Source: Roseburia sp. (GTDB lineage Bacteria; Bacillota_A; Clostridia; Lachnospirales; Lachnospiraceae). Taken from it: a DNA stretch of 8,233 nt. A program made the translations under genes and the position numbers. Positions 5,895 to 8,233 of this stretch are shown here, one piece after another (position 1 is the stretch's first letter; each line of letters opens with the position of its first letter). The stretch is from contig JAFYQA010000118.1 of the NCBI GenBank assembly GCA_017547315.1, positions 1 to 8,233 on the forward strand, written 5' to 3'. Below the pieces are notes generated by a model. It saw nothing but the letters and a program-made list of their open reading frames with translations. It was not told the origin of the DNA and did no database searches.

Positions 5895-6809
5895 CTATTC
5901 AATCTCAAACTCTTGCATTAATTGATTACAATAAGTTTTGTCTTTGGTGACCTTATCAATGTCATCTACGCGTCCAACTGATAGTAAAACTTGAATGAGC
6001 TTTGAGAGGCATTCTCTTCCTTCTTCTCTTCCTTCCATTTTTCCTTCCGTTTTACCCTCCTCGTAGGAAATCTCCTTTTCATATTCAATATGAGCCTGCT
6101 CGTCATACTCTGTTAATATCATAGAACGTACCTCCCCGCGATTGTCCCGTAAAATCTGCTCAAGGATACCATTTTTTATACACTCATCTGTCGCTGCATC
6201 TATGGCGTTTTCGATACTGTATCCATTTTCTAAATACACTCGTACACATGCTATATACTGTGCATATTCCTTAAGCATTTTACATCTTTCCATTATACGT
6301 TTATTATAGCCTAAATTAACATTCAAAACAACCGCCCTACACTGGATTGCCGCATTTTCTTTATTCATTCCCTTTGGAAACGCATCATTTAATTCTAGCA
6401 CCTGAAGTTCTGGTTCATCTAATGTTCCATTGTAAAATACAATAAATTGCGGATAGGGAAGCTCTATCCTTTTACTACTATATAACCGTTTTTCATTTCC
6501 TACTATTTTTTGATATAATCTTGCAAAGTAAAACATTCCTCTTAGTGGTAGATTCGGACTGAATGTACTCTGATGCTCATATAAGTTCAAAATATCACAT
6601 ATCAAAAATGATACATCATTCTTCATTCCCATATAAACTACATCTTCAATCGTATTTATTTCGATATCATCCGGATTATCATAATATGTATCATTAATGG
6701 CATTATACAACTCCAACAAATCCTTTTTCTCTTTGAACACAAGCTTAAATAACCTGTCTTTATACTTCTTGTTCACATAAATTGGTTCTGTATTATTAAA
6801 ATTACTCAT
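5895..6809 (-). CDS. Rpn-like PD-(D/E)XK family putative nuclease/transposase
   Basis: The product resembles the large Lachnospiraceae family annotated as Rpn recombination-promoting nuclease/putative transposase. From the chosen ATG at 6809 it has 304 residues. Conserved blocks are KDRLFKLVF (17-25), TIEDVVYMGMKNDVSFLI (53-70), LYEHQST (76-82), LPLRGMFYFARLYQ (87-100), LPYPQFIVFYNG (117-128) and LTEYDE (232-237). The nuclease core would be D65 and E78-x-Q80, the E-x-Q form of the motif with Gln in place of Lys. Near the C-terminus an EGK/EGR tandem (about 250-266) is typical of this family, followed by a predicted helical tail. The frame is open to an ATG at 6839, but no Shine-Dalgarno precedes it; GGGAG at 6824-6820 lies 10 bases before the ATG at 6809 and only 4 before one at 6815. 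The gene stands alone. DNA cleavage and a link to recombination are known for some Rpn proteins and only inferred here. Confidence 0.8.
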   Translation of the reverse strand: MSNFNNTEPIYVNKKYKDRLFKLVFKEKKDLLELYNAINDTYYDNPDDIEINTIEDVVYMGMKNDVSFLICDILNLYEHQSTFSPNLPLRGMFYFARLYQKIVGNEKRLYSSKRIELPYPQFIVFYNGTLDEPELQVLELNDAFPKGMNKENAAIQCRAVVLNVNLGYNKRIMERCKMLKEYAQYIACVRVYLENGYSIENAIDAATDECIKNGILEQILRDNRGEVRSMILTEYDEQAHIEYEKEISYEEGKTEGKMEGREEGRECLSKLIQVLLSVGRVDDIDKVTKDKTYCNQLMQEFEIE

Positions 6810-6872
6810 AGGCATACTTCTCCCTTGGTATTTTTTCATTTGTTTTGGAATAAAAATGGCGAACTGCCACAG

Positions 6873-6900
6873 ATAGCAAAGTCCTCAATTTCTTTGCTAT
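6873..6900. repeat. Perfect 9-base inverted repeat upstream of the Rpn-like gene
   Basis: ATAGCAAAG (6873-6881) and CTTTGCTAT (6892-6900) are exact inverted copies with a 10-base spacer, 19 bases centre to centre. No U run follows on either strand. It lies 64-91 bases before the start at 6809, where an operator or a leader hairpin would be expected. A smaller TGGC/GCCA hairpin (6857-6869) lies between it and the gene. Confidence 0.5.
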
Positions 6901-6926
6901 AAAATTTGCTTTTTGATAAAAGATGT

Positions 6927-6956
6927 AATACCACTATACTGCACATATCTGGTATT
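6927..6956. repeat. Second inverted repeat upstream of the Rpn-like gene
   Basis: AATACCA (6927-6933) and TGGTATT (6950-6956) are perfect 7-base inverted arms with a 16-base spacer. Together with the repeat at 6873-6900 it makes the upstream region of the Rpn-like gene unusually palindromic. I could not assign a convincing promoter for that gene within it. Confidence 0.4.
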
Positions 6957-7011
6957 TTCAAGAGAACATAGCGTTTTTCTTTATCTTGTTTTATTGTAAA
7001 AATAGACAGTA

Positions 7012-7040
7012 AAAAAGACAGCTACGATCGCTGCCTTTTT
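7012..7040 (-). terminator. Terminator hairpin between ftsH and the Rpn-like gene
   Basis: On the minus strand AAAAAGGCAGC (7040-7030) pairs with GCTGTCTTTTT (7022-7012), 11 pairs with one G-U, around a 7-base loop, and ends in a T run. On the plus strand the same position is an A-C mismatch, but the stem is still followed by TTTTT, so either direction could be stopped. It lies about 190 bases after the ftsH stop and probably ends the ftsH transcript. Confidence 0.75.
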
Positions 7041-7059
7041 AGGAGAAGGTATTTTTACT

Positions 7060-7113
7060 ATGGGGTATAGCAAAAAATATATAATGTATTGGGGGGTTTT
7101 ACAGGTATTATAA
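7060..7113 (+). CDS. Possible 17-residue peptide ORF with a good ribosome binding site
   Basis: ATG at 7060 opens 17 codons, MGYSKKYIMYWGVLQVL, ending at TAA 7113. AGGAGAAGG (7041-7049) lies 10 bases before it, a strong site in an otherwise non-coding stretch, and it follows directly after the hairpin at 7012-7040. The peptide has a basic start and a hydrophobic, aromatic tail. No promoter on the plus strand is convincing. Chance is a serious alternative. Confidence 0.2.
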   Translation: MGYSKKYIMYWGVLQVL

Positions 7114-7135
7114 TAGCACGTCACACCGAATAAGT

Positions 7136-7176
7136 GTGCACAAACTTAACAATTTTTACTAATTGTTTTTGTGCAC
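7136..7176. repeat. Bulged long hairpin just downstream of ftsH
   Basis: GTGCACAAA (7136-7144) pairs with TTTGTGCAC (7168-7176). After a 3-base bulge, AACAATT (7148-7154) pairs with AATTGTT (7161-7167) around the loop TTTACT. That makes 16 pairs in all. It begins about 50 bases after the ftsH stop. The minus strand has no T run after it, so it is not a canonical terminator; it could protect the mRNA 3' end or be a remnant of a mobile element. Confidence 0.5.
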
Positions 7177-7228
7177 TTTCACATCACGTTTTTGCAATGC
7201 CCCAAAAATACCCTGTCATTTTATATAA

Positions 7229-8233
7229 CTATGACTCAAATAATGCCTCGAATTCTGAACGGCCGATTTTTTCCTTCTCTAAGAGAAGTTCTGCACAAGC
7301 ATCTAAAACACTGCGATTCTCAACAATAAGTGCTTTTGCTTTCGCATAACACTCATCAATGATGCGTTTTACTTCCTTGTCAATCTCATCTGCCACTGCA
7401 CCACCGTAACCTTTGGTATGTGCTAAGTCTCTACCGATGAATACCTCGTCATCGTCGTTCTCATAACAAATCATACCGATATTCTCTGAGAAGCCATATC
7501 TGGTCACCATTGCCTTTGCACGCTGGGTAGCCTGCTTGATATCCTGCGAAGCTCCGGTCGTAATATCATCAAATACCAATTCTTCTGCTACTCGTCCGCC
7601 TAATGACACAATGATATCCTGTAACATCTTGCCCTTAGTATTAAACATATCATCACGCTCCGGTAACGGCATGGTATAACCTGCTGCACTTGCACCCGTC
7701 GGAATAATGGACACTGAATACACCGGCCCCACATCCGGCAACACATGGAATAAAATCGCATGTCCTGCTTCGTGATAAGCCGTAATACGTTTTTCTTTTT
7801 CGGAAATGATACGGCTCTTTTTCTCTGCACCGATTCCTACCTTTACGAAAGATTTCTTAATATCTTCCTGCACGATAAAGGCACGATTCTCTCTCGCCGC
7901 TACGATAGCAGCCTCATTCAACAGATTCTCCAAATCCGCTCCAGTAAAGCCGGATGTTGTCTGAGCAATCTGTTTTAAATCCACATCATCGCCAAGCGGT
8001 TTATTCTTAGCATGTACATGTAAAATCTCTTCGCGACCGCCTACATCCGGTCTTCCTACATGTACCTTTCTATCGAAACGACCCGGACGCATAATCGCCG
8101 GATCTAAGATGTCCACACGGTTGGTTGCTGCCATAACGATGATTCCTTCGTTAACACCAAAACCATCCATCTCAACAAGCATCTGATTGAGGGTCTGCTC
8201 ACGTTCATCGTGACCACCGCCCATACCTGTACC
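7229..8233 (-). CDS. ftsH: ATP-dependent zinc metalloprotease FtsH, C-terminal part
   Basis: FtsH is a membrane-anchored AAA+ protease that extracts and degrades membrane and regulatory proteins. The window holds the last 334 codons or so; the N-terminal membrane segments and Walker motifs lie beyond the right edge. Numbered from the internal methionine at 8224, the second region of homology with arginine fingers is seen at about 33-52 (AATNRVDILDPAIMRPGRFD), followed by the AAA+ lid with SGFTGADLENLLNEAA (91-106). The zinc site is H151-E-A-G-H155, with D228 in TGASQDIKQAT as the likely third ligand. The C-terminal helical domain ends in FEALFES with no long tail. The frame continues upstream of 8224 (Gly-Thr-Gly), so that methionine is not the start. 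The catalytic residues are intact. No terminator follows at once; the nearest is at 7012-7040. Confidence 0.97.
   Translation of the reverse strand, partial: GTGMGGGHDEREQTLNQMLVEMDGFGVNEGIIVMAATNRVDILDPAIMRPGRFDRKVHVGRPDVGGREEILHVHAKNKPLGDDVDLKQIAQTTSGFTGADLENLLNEAAIVAARENRAFIVQEDIKKSFVKVGIGAEKKSRIISEKEKRITAYHEAGHAILFHVLPDVGPVYSVSIIPTGASAAGYTMPLPERDDMFNTKGKMLQDIIVSLGGRVAEELVFDDITTGASQDIKQATQRAKAMVTRYGFSENIGMICYENDDDEVFIGRDLAHTKGYGGAVADEIDKEVKRIIDECYAKAKALIVENRSVLDACAELLLEKEKIGRSEFEALFES

Noticed and set aside
7134..7349. Plus-strand ORF over the ftsH 3' end
   Set aside because: It mostly overlaps the conserved ftsH C-terminus in antisense and starts in the bulged hairpin.

Overview
The window looks like a chromosomal segment of a low-GC Gram-positive anaerobe, most likely a Lachnospiraceae-type Clostridium relative. 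The evidence is GGAGG-type ribosome binding sites, A/T-rich intergenic DNA, a paired glgC-glgD operon, an NlpC/P60 hydrolase with SH3 domains, a PD-(D/E)XK (Rpn-like) protein of a kind abundant in that family, and an IS91-type transposase of a clade common there. No species can be named from the sequence alone. Except for the transposase, the XRE regulator remnant and possibly one tiny ORF, all coding runs on the minus strand.

Left part (1-1530): the first 18 codons of a minus-strand gene (1-54) face away from an IS91-family Y2 (HUH) transposase on the plus strand (228-1355). The 170 bases between them hold two copies of a 16-base repeat and two strong hairpins. The transposase 3' end carries a long-range inverted repeat across the stop codon and a further hairpin. 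These structures may be the replication-initiation and termination ends of the element, but exact ends cannot be fixed here.

Middle part (1531-4060): a bidirectional terminator, then glgD and glgC (overlapping by ATGCTAA), transcribed leftwards from an extended -10 promoter at 3975-3983. GlgC is a catalytically competent ADP-glucose pyrophosphorylase. GlgD has lost the nucleotide-binding signature and should be its non-catalytic partner. Together they commit glucose-1-phosphate to glycogen.

Next (4017-5580): a secreted or membrane-anchored peptidoglycan endopeptidase with two SH3b domains and an NlpC/P60 catalytic domain. It has its own promoter, overlapped by a 7+7 inverted repeat that looks like an operator. 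Upstream, on the plus strand, lies the C-terminal remnant of an XRE/Cro-type repressor with no start codon and no helix-turn-helix (5638-5835).

Right part (5844-8233): a terminator and an Rpn-like nuclease-fold gene, then a 389-base non-coding stretch rich in inverted repeats with a terminator and one tiny ORF, then the 3' end of ftsH (membrane AAA+ zinc protease), which runs off the window.

I see no new multi-gene system such as a defence island or biosynthetic cluster. The items most worth a second look are the structured ends of the IS91-like element, the decayed regulator beside the hydrolase promoter, and the structured region between the Rpn-like gene and ftsH.
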